Shown: positions 9,392 through 16,808 of the stretch, piece by piece
How positions within the stretch are numbered: position 1 is the first letter of the stretch
Layout: each line of letters opens with the position of its first letter
Assembly: GCA_903825465.1 (NCBI GenBank)
Contig: CAIKAR010000008.1
Span: 1 to 64,000, forward strand
Direction of reading: 5' to 3'
DNA from: an uncultured Hyphomicrobiales bacterium
Lineage (GTDB): Bacteria; Pseudomonadota; Alphaproteobacteria; Rhizobiales; Beijerinckiaceae
Length of the DNA: 64,000 bases
The notes under the pieces: model-generated
Database searches by the model: none
Seen by the model: only the letters and a program-made list of their open reading frames with translations
What the model was told of the DNA's origin: nothing
Made by a program: the position numbers and the translations under genes

Positions 9392-9415
9392 TGATAATTT
9401 ACAACTATCTTATCA
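9392..9415. promoter_or_regulatory. Palindromic operator candidate between ligase and crotonase genes
   Basis: TGATAA and TTATCA form a perfect 6-bp inverted repeat separated by 12 bases, with further symmetric matches inside. The site is strongly AT-rich in a GC-rich genome. It lies between the divergent ligase and crotonase starts and close to a MarR-family gene in the same cluster. MarR dimers commonly bind such palindromes and release them when an aryl-CoA binds. Assignment to the neighbouring MarR protein is inference. Confidence 0.6.
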
Positions 9416-9467
9416 AGGACCCCGCGCGGCGCAAGTTGTCCGGCCGCGACGCGGATGGGAGCGCCAG

Positions 9468-10253
9468 TTGAATCATTCCGGCACAGTCGACTACGCGCTC
9501 GAGGGGGATGTCGCGGTCATCGCCCTGAACCGGCCGGCCAAGCGCAACGCCATCAACGAGGATCTCATCGCGGGCATCGAATCCGCCGTCGCCCGCGCCG
9601 GACGCGAGGCGCGCGTCGGCGTGATCCACGGGCGCGGCGATCATTTCTGCGCCGGCCTCGACCTCGCCGAGCACGCCGAGCGCACGCCGTTCGAAGGCGT
9701 GCTGCACTCGCGCAAATGGCACCGGATTTTCGACGAGATCGAACGCGGGGCGATCCCCTATGTCGTGGCGCTTCACGGCGCCGTCGTCGGCGGCGGACTG
9801 GAACTCGCCGCCTCCGCGCAGATCCGCGTCGCCGACGAGACCGCGTTCTTCGGCCTGCCGGAGGGCCAGCGCGGCATCTTCGTGGGCGGCGGCGGCTCGG
9901 TGCGCGTCGCGCGGCTGATGTCGGCGGCGCGCATGGCGGACATGATGCTGACCGGCCGCACGCTGTCGGCGGCGAAGGCCGAGAGCGTCAACCTCGTGCA
10001 ATACGTCGTCGCGCCCGGGCGGGCGCTCGCCGAGGCGAAGACGCTGGCCGCGCGGATCGCGCGCAACGCGCCGATGTCGAATTTCGCCGTTGTGCAGGCC
10101 CTGCCCCGCATTCAGGAGATGTCGCACGACGGGGGCCTGTTCACGGAATCGCTGATGGCCGCGATGACGCAAACAAGCCCGGAGGCCGTGGAGCGGCTGC
10201 GCGCCTTTCTCGAAAAGCGCGCGGACAGGCTCGACAAGCCGCGCGACTCGTGA
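9468..10253 (+). CDS. Crotonase / enoyl-CoA hydratase family protein
   Basis: This 261-residue protein has a full crotonase fold: VAVIALNRPAKRNAIN opens it, HFCAGLDLAEHAER gives the first oxyanion-hole segment, and ALHGAVVGGGLELAASAQIRVAD gives the second. ETAFFGLPEGQRGIFVGGGGSVRVARL carries the expected catalytic-region glutamate. I start it at the TTG at 9468, preceded by GGGAG at a good distance; the upstream part of the ORF track overlaps the operator and the ligase start. It is divergent from the feruloyl-CoA-synthase-like gene and overlaps the MarR gene by four bases. A hydratase or hydratase/lyase step on the ligase product is the likely role; the family alone does not prove the substrate. 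Confidence 0.88.
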   Translation: MNHSGTVDYALEGDVAVIALNRPAKRNAINEDLIAGIESAVARAGREARVGVIHGRGDHFCAGLDLAEHAERTPFEGVLHSRKWHRIFDEIERGAIPYVVALHGAVVGGGLELAASAQIRVADETAFFGLPEGQRGIFVGGGGSVRVARLMSAARMADMMLTGRTLSAAKAESVNLVQYVVAPGRALAEAKTLAARIARNAPMSNFAVVQALPRIQEMSHDGGLFTESLMAAMTQTSPEAVERLRAFLEKRADRLDKPRDS

Positions 10254-10741
10254 CGCGCGCGCCGGGGTTGGCCTCGATCAAGAGCGGCGCCGCCGTCCGG
10301 CCCGGACGCCTCGAACCGCTGACCGCGGCGCCCATCTTCGGCCTCGCCACGCGGCTTCTCGACGTCCGCATGATGAAGCGCGCCAACGCCCTTTTCGCGC
10401 GTCTTGGCCTGACGCCGGCGTCGGCGGCGGCGCTGCTGTTGATCGAAGCCAACCCCGGCGCGCGGCACGGCGAACTCGCCCGCGCGCTGGCGATTCAGCC
10501 GCCCAACATGACCAAGCTGCTCAACCAGATGATCGGCGAGGAACTGTTGCGGCGCGAGGAAGCTCCGGCGGACCGCCGCCACGCGACATTCGCCCTCTCG
10601 CCGCGCGGCCGGCGCGCCGCCGGCAAGGCGCGGGCGGCCATGGAGGCGCTCGACTCCGAGGTGTTGTCGCCGCTGACCGCCGACGAGCGCGCGACGCTGA
10701 TCGACCTGACGACGAAACTGGCGCGCGCGCTGGCGGATTAG
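10250..10741 (+). CDS. MarR-family transcriptional regulator
   Basis: This 163-residue protein has a winged helix-turn-helix: LTPASAAALLLIEANPGARHGELARALAIQPPNMTKLLNQMIGEELLRREEAPADRRHATFALSPRGRRA contains the recognition helix and the wing with the typical DRR. The start is taken as the GTG at 10250, which overlaps the crotonase stop (GTGA), a translational-coupling arrangement; the longer ORF-track start lies in another gene. Regulators of this type control hydroxycinnamate and benzoate CoA pathways (CouR, BadR, FerC are named examples) and respond to CoA thioesters. The AT-rich palindrome at 9392-9415 is the obvious target. The ligand is unknown. Confidence 0.9.
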   Translation: MTRAPGLASIKSGAAVRPGRLEPLTAAPIFGLATRLLDVRMMKRANALFARLGLTPASAAALLLIEANPGARHGELARALAIQPPNMTKLLNQMIGEELLRREEAPADRRHATFALSPRGRRAAGKARAAMEALDSEVLSPLTADERATLIDLTTKLARALAD

Positions 10742-10743
10742 CT

Positions 10744-11367
10744 CTACGGAAACAACCTCGCCACCGACCAATCCCCTTTCGGCGCGGCGCGGCGGAACAC
10801 CACGCGCTCGTGCAGGCGGAACGGCTTGTCGGTCCAGAATTCGAAATAGGTCGGCATGAGGCGGTAGCCGATCCAGTGGGGCGGCCGCGGCACTTCGCCG
10901 ATCGGGTATTTCAGCGCCGTCCGCGCCACCGCTTTTTCGAGCGCGAAGCGCTCCGTCATCGGCTCGCTCTGCCGGCTCGCCCAGGCGCCGATGCGGCTGT
11001 CGCGCGGCCGGCTGGAGAAATACGCGTCGGATTCGGCTGTCGTCACCTCCTCGACCGGGCCGCGCAGGCGCACCTGGCGGCGCATCGACTTCCAGTGGAA
11101 ATTCGCCGCCGCCTTCCAGCTCGCGTCGAGTTCGGCGCCCTTGGCGCTTTGGCGGTTGGTGTAGAAAACGAATCCCCTGACGTCCCAGTCCTTCATGAGA
11201 ACCATGCGCAGATCGGGCAGGCCCGCCGCGTCCACGGTCGCCAGCGACATGGCGCTGGGATCGTTGGGCTCGCTTTTCCGCGCCTGCTCGAACAGGCCGC
11301 CGAAACGCTCGAAAGGCTCGGTTTCGGGCGCGCTTGAACCGGGCGTTAACTCTTCCAGTGTTTCCAT
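10744..11367 (-). CDS. pdxH: Pyridoxamine 5'-phosphate oxidase
   Basis: This 207-residue protein matches PdxH in length and in all blocks. PSAMSLATVDAAGLPDLRMVLMKDWDVRGFVFYTN binds FMN, FHWKSMRRQVRLRG is the conserved core, SRPRDSRIGAWASRQS is the family hallmark, and the C-terminus carries PPHWIGYRLMPTYFEFW and RLHERVVFRR. The enzyme oxidises pyridoxine or pyridoxamine 5'-phosphate to pyridoxal 5'-phosphate with O2 in the cytoplasm. It starts at the ATG at 11365-11367 and is divergent from the lipoprotein gene, with almost no space between the two reading frames. It converges with the MarR gene, two bases apart. Confidence 0.97.
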   Translation of the reverse strand: METLEELTPGSSAPETEPFERFGGLFEQARKSEPNDPSAMSLATVDAAGLPDLRMVLMKDWDVRGFVFYTNRQSAKGAELDASWKAAANFHWKSMRRQVRLRGPVEEVTTAESDAYFSSRPRDSRIGAWASRQSEPMTERFALEKAVARTALKYPIGEVPRPPHWIGYRLMPTYFEFWTDKPFRLHERVVFRRAAPKGDWSVARLFP

Positions 11368-11392
11368 GGGGCAAGCGACTTTTTTGCGACGG

Positions 11393-11869
11393 ATGCGCCG
11401 CGTGCGTTTTGGCAGAACGAATTCAACCCGATGTTACAGGCCGGCGGCGGCTTTCGCCAGCCGATGCCTCGCTGTCGGCGTCGCCGGCTTCTCCGCCGCC
11501 TGTTCGGCGGTGATTCCCCTGCCGTCGTTGATCTCCGGCGACGATGTCACGAGCTCGATCGGCGCCTCGCCCTCGCCGCTGTCGTCCTCGCTCGACGCCG
11601 AGGACTGGCGCCGGGCGCGCGCGGCGCTCGGCGTCGCGCTCGATCCGCAAGGCAATGGCGCCGCTGTTGTGTGGGACAATCCCAAATCCGGCGCGAAAGG
11701 CTCGTTCACGCCGGTTGGGCAGGCCCGGCCTTCCGACGACAAGATTTGCCGCGCCTTCCTCGCCGACATCGGCGGCGCCGCGCCCGGCCAGAACCTGCAA
11801 GGCGTCGCCTGCCGCGACAAGTCGGGCGAATGGGCCGTCGGCGATGTAAAGCCGTGGAAAAAAATCTGA
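11393..11869 (+). CDS. RT0821/Lpp0805-type surface lipoprotein
   Basis: This small secreted protein has a basic start, a hydrophobic stretch CLAVGVAGF and a likely lipobox FSAAC. After a Ser-rich linker comes the domain DWRRARAALGVALDPQGNGAAVVWDNPKSGAKGSFTPVG...CRAFLAD, characteristic of the RT0821/Lpp0805 family of unknown function. The start is uncertain: ATG at 11366, ATG at 11393 and GTG at 11402 are all in frame; I use 11393 (158 residues) because 11366 overlaps the pdxH start. In many Hyphomicrobiales this gene sits beside pdxH and is followed by dnaJ and fabI, which are missing here. The likely location is the outer membrane. Confidence 0.78.
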   Translation: MRRVRFGRTNSTRCYRPAAAFASRCLAVGVAGFSAACSAVIPLPSLISGDDVTSSIGASPSPLSSSLDAEDWRRARAALGVALDPQGNGAAVVWDNPKSGAKGSFTPVGQARPSDDKICRAFLADIGGAAPGQNLQGVACRDKSGEWAVGDVKPWKKI

Positions 11870-11926
11870 GCTTCGACCAACCCTGAGCCGCGGCGCGTCC
11901 AAGGCGGTCGCGGATGTCGCCAAACG

Positions 11927-11955
11927 AAAAGGAGCCGCTCGGGCGAGCGACCCCT
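11927..11955 (-). terminator. Rho-independent terminator of the fasciclin gene
   Basis: On the minus strand GGGGTCGCTCG-CC-CGAGCGGCTCC forms an 11-bp stem with a two-base loop (two G-T pairs), followed directly by TTTT. It lies just after the fasciclin gene's stop. Confidence 0.75.
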
Positions 11956-11978
11956 CTCCAGGCGAAACGCCGAATGGA

Positions 11979-12551
11979 TTACTTCGGCATCAACACCGTG
12001 TTGACGACGTGAATCACGCCGTTCGATTGCATGACGTCGCCGATGGTGACCGTCGATTTGCCACCTTTGGCGTCGACCAGCACGAGCTTGCCGCCGCTCA
12101 TCTCGGCCGTCAGGTTCTCGCCCTCGACGGTCTTCAACTCGGCCTTGCCGCCGCCGGCCTTGATTGCCTTGTCGATATCGGCCGCGGTCATCTTGCCCGA
12201 GACGACATGATAAGTGAGAATCTTGGTCAGCGTCGCCTTGTTCTCCGGCTTGACGAGCGTGTCAACCGTGCCCTTCGGCAGCTTGTCGAACGCTTCGTTC
12301 GTCGGCGCAAACACGGTGAACGGGCCCGGCCCCGACAGGGTGTCGACGAGGCCCGCGGCCTTGACCGCCGCGACGAGCGTCGTGTGATCCTTGGAGTTCA
12401 CCGCGTTTTCAACGATGTTCTTGGATGGATACATCGGCGCGCCGCCGACGGTCACGGTTTTCTCCGCGCTCTGCGCGAAGGATGGCGCGGCCGACATGGC
12501 GAAGCCGAGCGCAGCCGCGGCGATGGCCACGGCAAAGTGTTTCCTGTTCAT
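11979..12551 (-). CDS. Secreted fasciclin (FAS1)-domain protein
   Basis: This 190-residue protein has a signal peptide ([21 protein letters not shown], cleavage after AQ near residue 27) and one FAS1 domain filling the rest. The H1 block is [16 protein letters not shown], the YH motif is TYHVVSGKM, and the H2 block is [13 protein letters not shown]. Secreted single-domain fasciclins occur widely in alphaproteobacteria and are linked to adhesion or surface interaction (for example Nex18 in Sinorhizobium nodulation, MPB70-like folds). The exact role here is unknown. It is monocistronic, with a strong terminator behind it and about 100 bases before the next gene. Confidence 0.93.
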   Translation of the reverse strand: MNRKHFAVAIAAAALGFAMSAAPSFAQSAEKTVTVGGAPMYPSKNIVENAVNSKDHTTLVAAVKAAGLVDTLSGPGPFTVFAPTNEAFDKLPKGTVDTLVKPENKATLTKILTYHVVSGKMTAADIDKAIKAGGGKAELKTVEGENLTAEMSGGKLVLVDAKGGKSTVTIGDVMQSNGVIHVVNTVLMPK

Positions 12552-12655
12552 GTGAATTCTCCCAACGGCCCGGAAATGTTCCAGGCTGTGAGGGATACGG
12601 GAGGCGTTTGCGAAAGTTTCAGCCGACCGCCCGATCCGCGGGCTCGGTCAGGCGT

Positions 12656-13615
12656 TCAATCCAGCTTCACGGGCGTGAAATCCGGCGTGTAAAGGCTCGC
12701 CGCGTCCGGCGCGTGGTCCAGCATGCCGAGTTCCGGCAGCGAGCGGCGGATGACTTCAATCGCCGCCGGGTTGAAGGCGCCGTCGTTCGAAATCATGCGC
12801 AACTCGTTGTCCCACGCCTTGGCGACGGCGGCCTCGCTGACATTGACGCCCTTGGCCGCGACCTTGATCCCCTCTTCGCGATGGCCGCGCATCCACACGA
12901 CCGTTTTGAACCAGCCCTTGAGCACGCGCCGCACGAGGTCGGGGTTTTTCGCGCGCACATCGTCGCTGGCGAACATCACATGCGTGTGAAAGTCCGTCAC
13001 CACGTCGCCAAACGACAGCACCATCTTGCCGGCGTTGTTTTCCTCGTAGGAATAGGCGTTCTGATCGGCGGCGACGCTGCCGTCGAGTTCGCCCGTCTTC
13101 AGCGCCGCCAACCGCGTTCGCTCGGAACCCAGCGGCAGGATCTCGATGCCATCCGGCCCCCAGCCCCGCTGCCGGGACACCTCGCGCACCAGCCAGTCGG
13201 TCAGCGAGCCCGCCGATGTGATGCCGATCTTCTTGCCCTTGAGGTCGTCGAAACTCTTGATCGTCGAATTCATCGGCGCGGCGATGGTCATCGAATAGGG
13301 CGGCCCGGCCAGCGCGGCCACGGCGAGCGCCGGCACGCCCTTGGCGCGATAGCCCATCGCCGGCCCCGACCCGCAGCCGAAGTCGATCGAGCCGGAGGCC
13401 AGCGCCTGCTGCATCGGCGCGTCGCCGGCGAGTTCGACGCGGTCAACCTCAAGGCCGAGCGGCGCCCAGACACCGGCGGCGGTTCCCATCTCAACGATGG
13501 TCCAGATAATGGAATTGCCCGACGTGCCGATGTGGACCTTGTCGAGCGCCCGGGCGGGCGAGCCGCCGAGGACCACCGCGACGGCGATGGCGAAGAGTTT
13601 GGGTATCGACCGCAA
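12656..13615 (-). CDS. ABC-type substrate-binding protein (SsuA/NMT1/THI5-like)
   Basis: This 319-residue periplasmic protein has a signal peptide (LFAIAVAVVLGGSPARA) and a two-lobe type 2 binding-protein fold: VHIGTSGNSIIWTIVEM, GSIDFGCGSGPAMGYRAKG, then IKSFDDLKGKKIGITSAGSLTDWLV, the usual hinge segment. It starts with TTG at 13613-13615 after a strong GGAGG. The gene lies 58 bases downstream of the two cupin genes on the same strand, suggesting one operon for uptake and oxidation of one compound. No permease or ATPase gene is near, so transport must use subunits encoded elsewhere. The ligand is unknown; aromatic or sulfonated acids are usual for the family. Confidence 0.88.
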   Translation of the reverse strand: MRSIPKLFAIAVAVVLGGSPARALDKVHIGTSGNSIIWTIVEMGTAAGVWAPLGLEVDRVELAGDAPMQQALASGSIDFGCGSGPAMGYRAKGVPALAVAALAGPPYSMTIAAPMNSTIKSFDDLKGKKIGITSAGSLTDWLVREVSRQRGWGPDGIEILPLGSERTRLAALKTGELDGSVAADQNAYSYEENNAGKMVLSFGDVVTDFHTHVMFASDDVRAKNPDLVRRVLKGWFKTVVWMRGHREEGIKVAAKGVNVSEAAVAKAWDNELRMISNDGAFNPAAIEVIRRSLPELGMLDHAPDAASLYTPDFTPVKLD

Positions 13616-13646
13616 GACGTCCTCCGCAGTTTTTTTTTGATTTACC

Positions 13647-13663
13647 GGGCGCGCGTGGCGCCC
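13647..13663 (-). other. Hairpin between cupin A and the binding-protein gene
   Basis: GGGCGC-GCGTG-GCGCCC forms a perfect 6-bp stem in the 58-base spacer. On the transcribed (minus) strand it is followed by a run of about nine A, not T, so it is not a classical terminator. It could stabilise or process the mRNA so that the binding protein is expressed at a different level; this is inference. Confidence 0.4.
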
Positions 13664-13673
13664 GCAAACGTCG

Positions 13674-14663
13674 TCACCGCATGGTCGCCGCGCGGAACGC
13701 GAAATCCACCGCGGGATTCTGCGCGTCGAATTCCACCACCGCGTCCCCCGCCGCGTAAACAGCCGCGTCGCCGTAATTCTTGCGGCGGGGCCGGAACATA
13801 GGCCCGTTTATTGAACCAAGCTCGATCGCCAGATACCGCGCGGCTCCACCGCCAACATTGCAATGCTGGTTGAAAGCCATGCCTGGTGGAGCGAAGGCAA
13901 CGCCATGTCTCCAAAGGGTTTTTCGCGCTTCTCCCGCGTCGTCTTCCCACGTCAGCGTCATGCCCTCGCCAGCGACGCCCAGCAGCAGCGAGCCGAACAT
14001 TTGCCGCCGCGCCCGGGCGTATTTTCCGCCAGCGATTTCAACGAGATCGCAGCCGATCGAGCCGCCCGCCAAGGATAGCGGAGTAATGAGCTCGTTGGGG
14101 CGGCTCATCGCGGTGGAATGAGCCTCAAGGCAATTGTGCATGAAGTTTCCATCGCAACGATCTGGAAACTCAAGCGGATTGTCGAACAGGAATGCCTCGT
14201 TGCGATAGAGCTGGATCAAATAACGGAAGTCGTTGACCGCCGCGATCCGCGCCTGTCCGCCAGATGTGTTTCGCAGCCGGATCGACGCGTTCATCGGCGC
14301 GGCGAACAGCGCTTTAGGGCTGAATTCAATGGTCTTTTTCGCGCCGCCGGGAAGCTCGATGTCCGCTGTGCCCGTCCCCGACAACACGTAGTAAACCTCT
14401 TCATAGAGGTGCTTTATCGGCGCGCTCGACTCTCCCGCCGCGAGATCGAACACGAATACTGTGAGAAAATCATCGCGGCCATCGAGATGGCACATCGCGC
14501 CATCGACGCCAAAACGCGCCCAAGGTCTTGTTTCAACAGCGAACATATCGATTGCGACGCCTGTGTGGACAGGGACGCCTTCACCGCGCGCCCAGTCTTC
14601 GTAAGTATCGACGAGATACTTGCCGGCGGGCGTTTGAAAGATCTGATCTACTTGCGAAGTCAT
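13674..14663 (-). CDS. Bicupin protein A (paralogue lacking most metal ligands)
   Basis: This 329-residue protein has two cupin barrels. The first has SAPIKHLYEEVYYVLSGTGT, which keeps the H-x2-EE element. Where cupin B has KHQHFNGS this protein has SIRLRNTS, and in the second barrel cupin B's KGHRHFDG is replaced by RARRQMFG, so most metal-binding histidines are gone; FNQHCN keeps one. It is therefore probably a non-catalytic or structural partner. The start is the ATG at 14661-14663, overlapping the stop of cupin B as ATGA, so the pair is translationally coupled and may form a heteromer. No precise function can be given. Confidence 0.85.
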   Translation of the reverse strand: MTSQVDQIFQTPAGKYLVDTYEDWARGEGVPVHTGVAIDMFAVETRPWARFGVDGAMCHLDGRDDFLTVFVFDLAAGESSAPIKHLYEEVYYVLSGTGTADIELPGGAKKTIEFSPKALFAAPMNASIRLRNTSGGQARIAAVNDFRYLIQLYRNEAFLFDNPLEFPDRCDGNFMHNCLEAHSTAMSRPNELITPLSLAGGSIGCDLVEIAGGKYARARRQMFGSLLLGVAGEGMTLTWEDDAGEARKTLWRHGVAFAPPGMAFNQHCNVGGGAARYLAIELGSINGPMFRPRRKNYGDAAVYAAGDAVVEFDAQNPAVDFAFRAATMR

Positions 14664-15820
14664 GCCACGCCGCTCCCGCCGAACTTCGACTCGTCGATGA
14701 ACTTGCCCATGCCGGATTTCACTCCTTGGGAAGCGATTTCCTTCAGCCAAAGCGCGTGCACCCTGGGGTCCTGATCTTCGTATTCCACTTGCGCGCCGCC
14801 CTGTTTAACGCTGCGGTCGACGCCGACATCCCAAATCTCGCGCTTCATTCGCATCAGCGGATGCCGCACCGTGCCGATTTGCAGCGCGAGATAGCGGGAG
14901 GGATGGTTGGCGACGTTGAAATGCTGGTGAAACATTGAATCAGGCGGACAATAGACGCAGCCATGCTCCCAATCGACGCGGGTGTAATCGTCGCCGGCGT
15001 CCTTCCAAAGCAGCGAATATCCCTTGCCCGTGACCGCGAAAACGCAAACGCCGTCGAAATGGCGATGGCCCTTTTTATAGGTGCCAACGGGCATTTCCGA
15101 GGAGTGGGCGCCGATGGTCGAATCGCTCAGCATGAAGCGCAGCATCGAGCCGCCGGCCCCGCGCGCCGACCACGCCTTCAATTCGAAAGCGGAGAGATCG
15201 GGCACGAAATTCGTTTCCCATTGATGCCGCCCGGGGCGCACGCCAATGAATTCGCCTTCGCCGGCGAAGAAGTTTTCCGCGCCCATTCTCTCGGGAAAAT
15301 CGACCGGGCAGTCGAAGATAAGTCTTTCCGAGCGGAAACGGTTCATGACAAAGATCATGTTGTTGGCGCTGGCGAAGCGCGCGGGTTCGCGGCCCGAGCC
15401 GTTGAAGTGTTGATGCTTCGCGTTGAGCGGAATGGCGAACAGGCTTTTCGGCCCCCATTCAAAGGTGTGTTTGCGACCCTCGGCCGACGTCACCACCGTC
15501 GAACCATGGCCGGAAACAACGTAAATCACCTCTTCGTAAACATGACGAACAGGCGCGGACTTGCCGCCCGGCGGCAATTCAAACGCGAAGATCGAAATGA
15601 AATCGTCGCGACCCTTCACATGGCAGAAGGCGCCAAGCGTCCCGTAGCGATCCCATTTGGCGACCGGGACTTTGCGGATATCGATGCCGAAATCCTCGAT
15701 AATGGGAATATTCTGCGCCCGCGCCCAGTCCATATAAGGGTCGGGAAGCGGAGCTCCTGGAAATACAGCGGTCAAAGGCTTTCCTTGCAGAGCGGCGGAC
15801 GTTCGCGCGTTGACGTTCAA
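14660..15820 (-). CDS. Bicupin protein B (likely metal-dependent enzyme)
   Basis: This is a two-barrel cupin of up to 386 residues. Barrel one has SAPVRHVYEEVIYVVSGHGSTVV and AIPLNAKHQHFNGSG; barrel two has TYKKGHRHFDGVCVFAVTGKGYSLLW and MFHQHFNVAN. The histidines and glutamates expected for a metal site are present in both. The arrangement recalls ring-cleaving or oxidative bicupins, but no substrate can be named. The ORF starts at a TTG (15818-15820) with AAAGG close by; a second in-frame TTG about 45 bases downstream after AAGGAAA is possible. It is the first gene of the cupin B-cupin A-binding protein operon. Codon use is less GC-biased than in the catabolic genes to the left. Confidence 0.82.
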   Translation of the reverse strand: MNVNARTSAALQGKPLTAVFPGAPLPDPYMDWARAQNIPIIEDFGIDIRKVPVAKWDRYGTLGAFCHVKGRDDFISIFAFELPPGGKSAPVRHVYEEVIYVVSGHGSTVVTSAEGRKHTFEWGPKSLFAIPLNAKHQHFNGSGREPARFASANNMIFVMNRFRSERLIFDCPVDFPERMGAENFFAGEGEFIGVRPGRHQWETNFVPDLSAFELKAWSARGAGGSMLRFMLSDSTIGAHSSEMPVGTYKKGHRHFDGVCVFAVTGKGYSLLWKDAGDDYTRVDWEHGCVYCPPDSMFHQHFNVANHPSRYLALQIGTVRHPLMRMKREIWDVGVDRSVKQGGAQVEYEDQDPRVHALWLKEIASQGVKSGMGKFIDESKFGGSGVA

Positions 15821-15821
15821 A

Positions 15822-15851
15822 CGCCTTTATTATCCCGCGCGGGAAAAGGCG
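15822..15851. promoter_or_regulatory. Nested palindrome at the head of the cupin operon
   Basis: CGCCTTT and AAAGGCG flank the perfect palindrome TCCCGCGCGGGA immediately upstream of the cupin B start. The outer arms are off-centre by four bases (ATTA on one side only). It overlaps the putative ribosome-binding region and could be an operator or an mRNA hairpin hiding the start. There is no direct evidence for a binding protein. Confidence 0.35.
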
Positions 15852-15978
15852 CAAGCGGTCTCCGCCAAACGCCATCGTCGAAAAATATTCGCCAAGATGG
15901 ACGCCAACGGCGATGTTGCTCGCCAGCAACAGTCCCGATGCGCCGCTTCGCCGCCCCGCGCTCGCCCCATTGCCGCCA

Positions 15979-15993
15979 TTAACCACCCCTTAA
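15979..15993. promoter_or_regulatory. CtrA-type box upstream of pal
   Basis: TTAA-CCACCCC-TTAA followed by C matches the full CtrA consensus TTAA-N7-TTAAC without a mismatch. It is 126 bases before the chosen pal start, inside the 298-base gap between the cupin and pal genes, and two further TTAACC half-like elements occur nearby. CtrA is the cell-cycle master regulator of alphaproteobacteria and often controls envelope and division genes. The rest of this gap shows nothing else recognisable. Confidence 0.6.
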
Positions 15994-16118
15994 CCACGCG
16001 CGCATCGACACAAAAGCAACGCGTCGAAAATACCCCTTGTTAGGGTTGATGGAACCTTCGCTTAACCACCACGGACTAGGACATGCCTCACGTTCGAGTT
16101 CGTAAAAGGAGTATGGGA

Positions 16119-16637
16119 ATGATCGGTTTCACACGCGCCGGAGGCCTCAAGGCCGCGCTCGCGCTCGTCGCTGGCTTGTCCATGGCGGCATGCGCGAAGA
16201 ACCCGGCTGACGACGCCAACAATGGCGGCGTGGGCGCGGGGCTCAGCGGATCGGGCGTCGCCGCGCCGGGCAGCCAGCAGGATTTCGTCGTCAACGTGGG
16301 CGACCGCGTGTTTTTCGAGACTGATTCGTCCGATCTGACTTCCAAGGCGCAAGACACGCTCGACAAGCAGGCGCGCTGGCTGCAGCAATACGCGCGCTAC
16401 AGCTTCACCGTCGAGGGCCACGCCGACGAACGCGGCACGCGCGAATACAATATCGCGCTCGGACAGCGCCGCGCGGAAGTGGCGAAGAACTACCTGGTCG
16501 CCAAGGGTATCCCCGCCGGTCGCATGCGGGTCATCAGCTACGGCAAGGAACGCCCGGTCGCGGTGTGCGACGACATATCCTGCTGGTCGCAGAACCGCCG
16601 AGCCGTCACGGTGCTGAACGGCGGCGGCAACAGCTGA
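16119..16637 (+). CDS. pal: Peptidoglycan-associated lipoprotein Pal
   Basis: This 172-residue outer-membrane lipoprotein of the Tol-Pal system starts with a lipoprotein signal peptide (AALALVAGLSMAAC, lipobox MAAC). After a Gly/Asn-rich linker comes an OmpA-like domain: VFFETDSSDLTSKAQDTLDKQARWL, then FTVEGHADERGTREYNIALGQRRAEVAKNYLVAKG, the peptidoglycan-binding motif. Pal anchors the outer membrane to peptidoglycan and works with TolB in constriction. I choose the ATG at 16119 because AAAGGAG lies at a proper distance; the ATGs at 16083 and 16113 are too early or too close. A strong terminator follows it, so cpoB has its own promoter. The CtrA-type box lies upstream. Confidence 0.96.
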   Translation: MIGFTRAGGLKAALALVAGLSMAACAKNPADDANNGGVGAGLSGSGVAAPGSQQDFVVNVGDRVFFETDSSDLTSKAQDTLDKQARWLQQYARYSFTVEGHADERGTREYNIALGQRRAEVAKNYLVAKGIPAGRMRVISYGKERPVAVCDDISCWSQNRRAVTVLNGGGNS

Positions 16638-16661
16638 GATTTTTCCACGCTCCGTTGAAAG

Positions 16662-16694
16662 GGCCGGCGTTCCCCGATGGACGCCGGCCTTTTT
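16662..16694 (+). terminator. Rho-independent terminator after pal
   Basis: GGCCGGCGT and ACGCCGGCC form a perfect 9-bp stem around a 10-base loop, followed by TTTTT. It closes the pal transcript. Confidence 0.9.
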
Positions 16695-16808
16695 CGTTGG
16701 TGTCGCAGGCGCCGCTTTGCCATCGCCCAGCCGCGCGGCCGCCCCATTTTGGCCGGGGGCGCTGCTGTATGGTATAAGTCAGTCGAATCCACCGAACGGA
16801 CAACGTTG

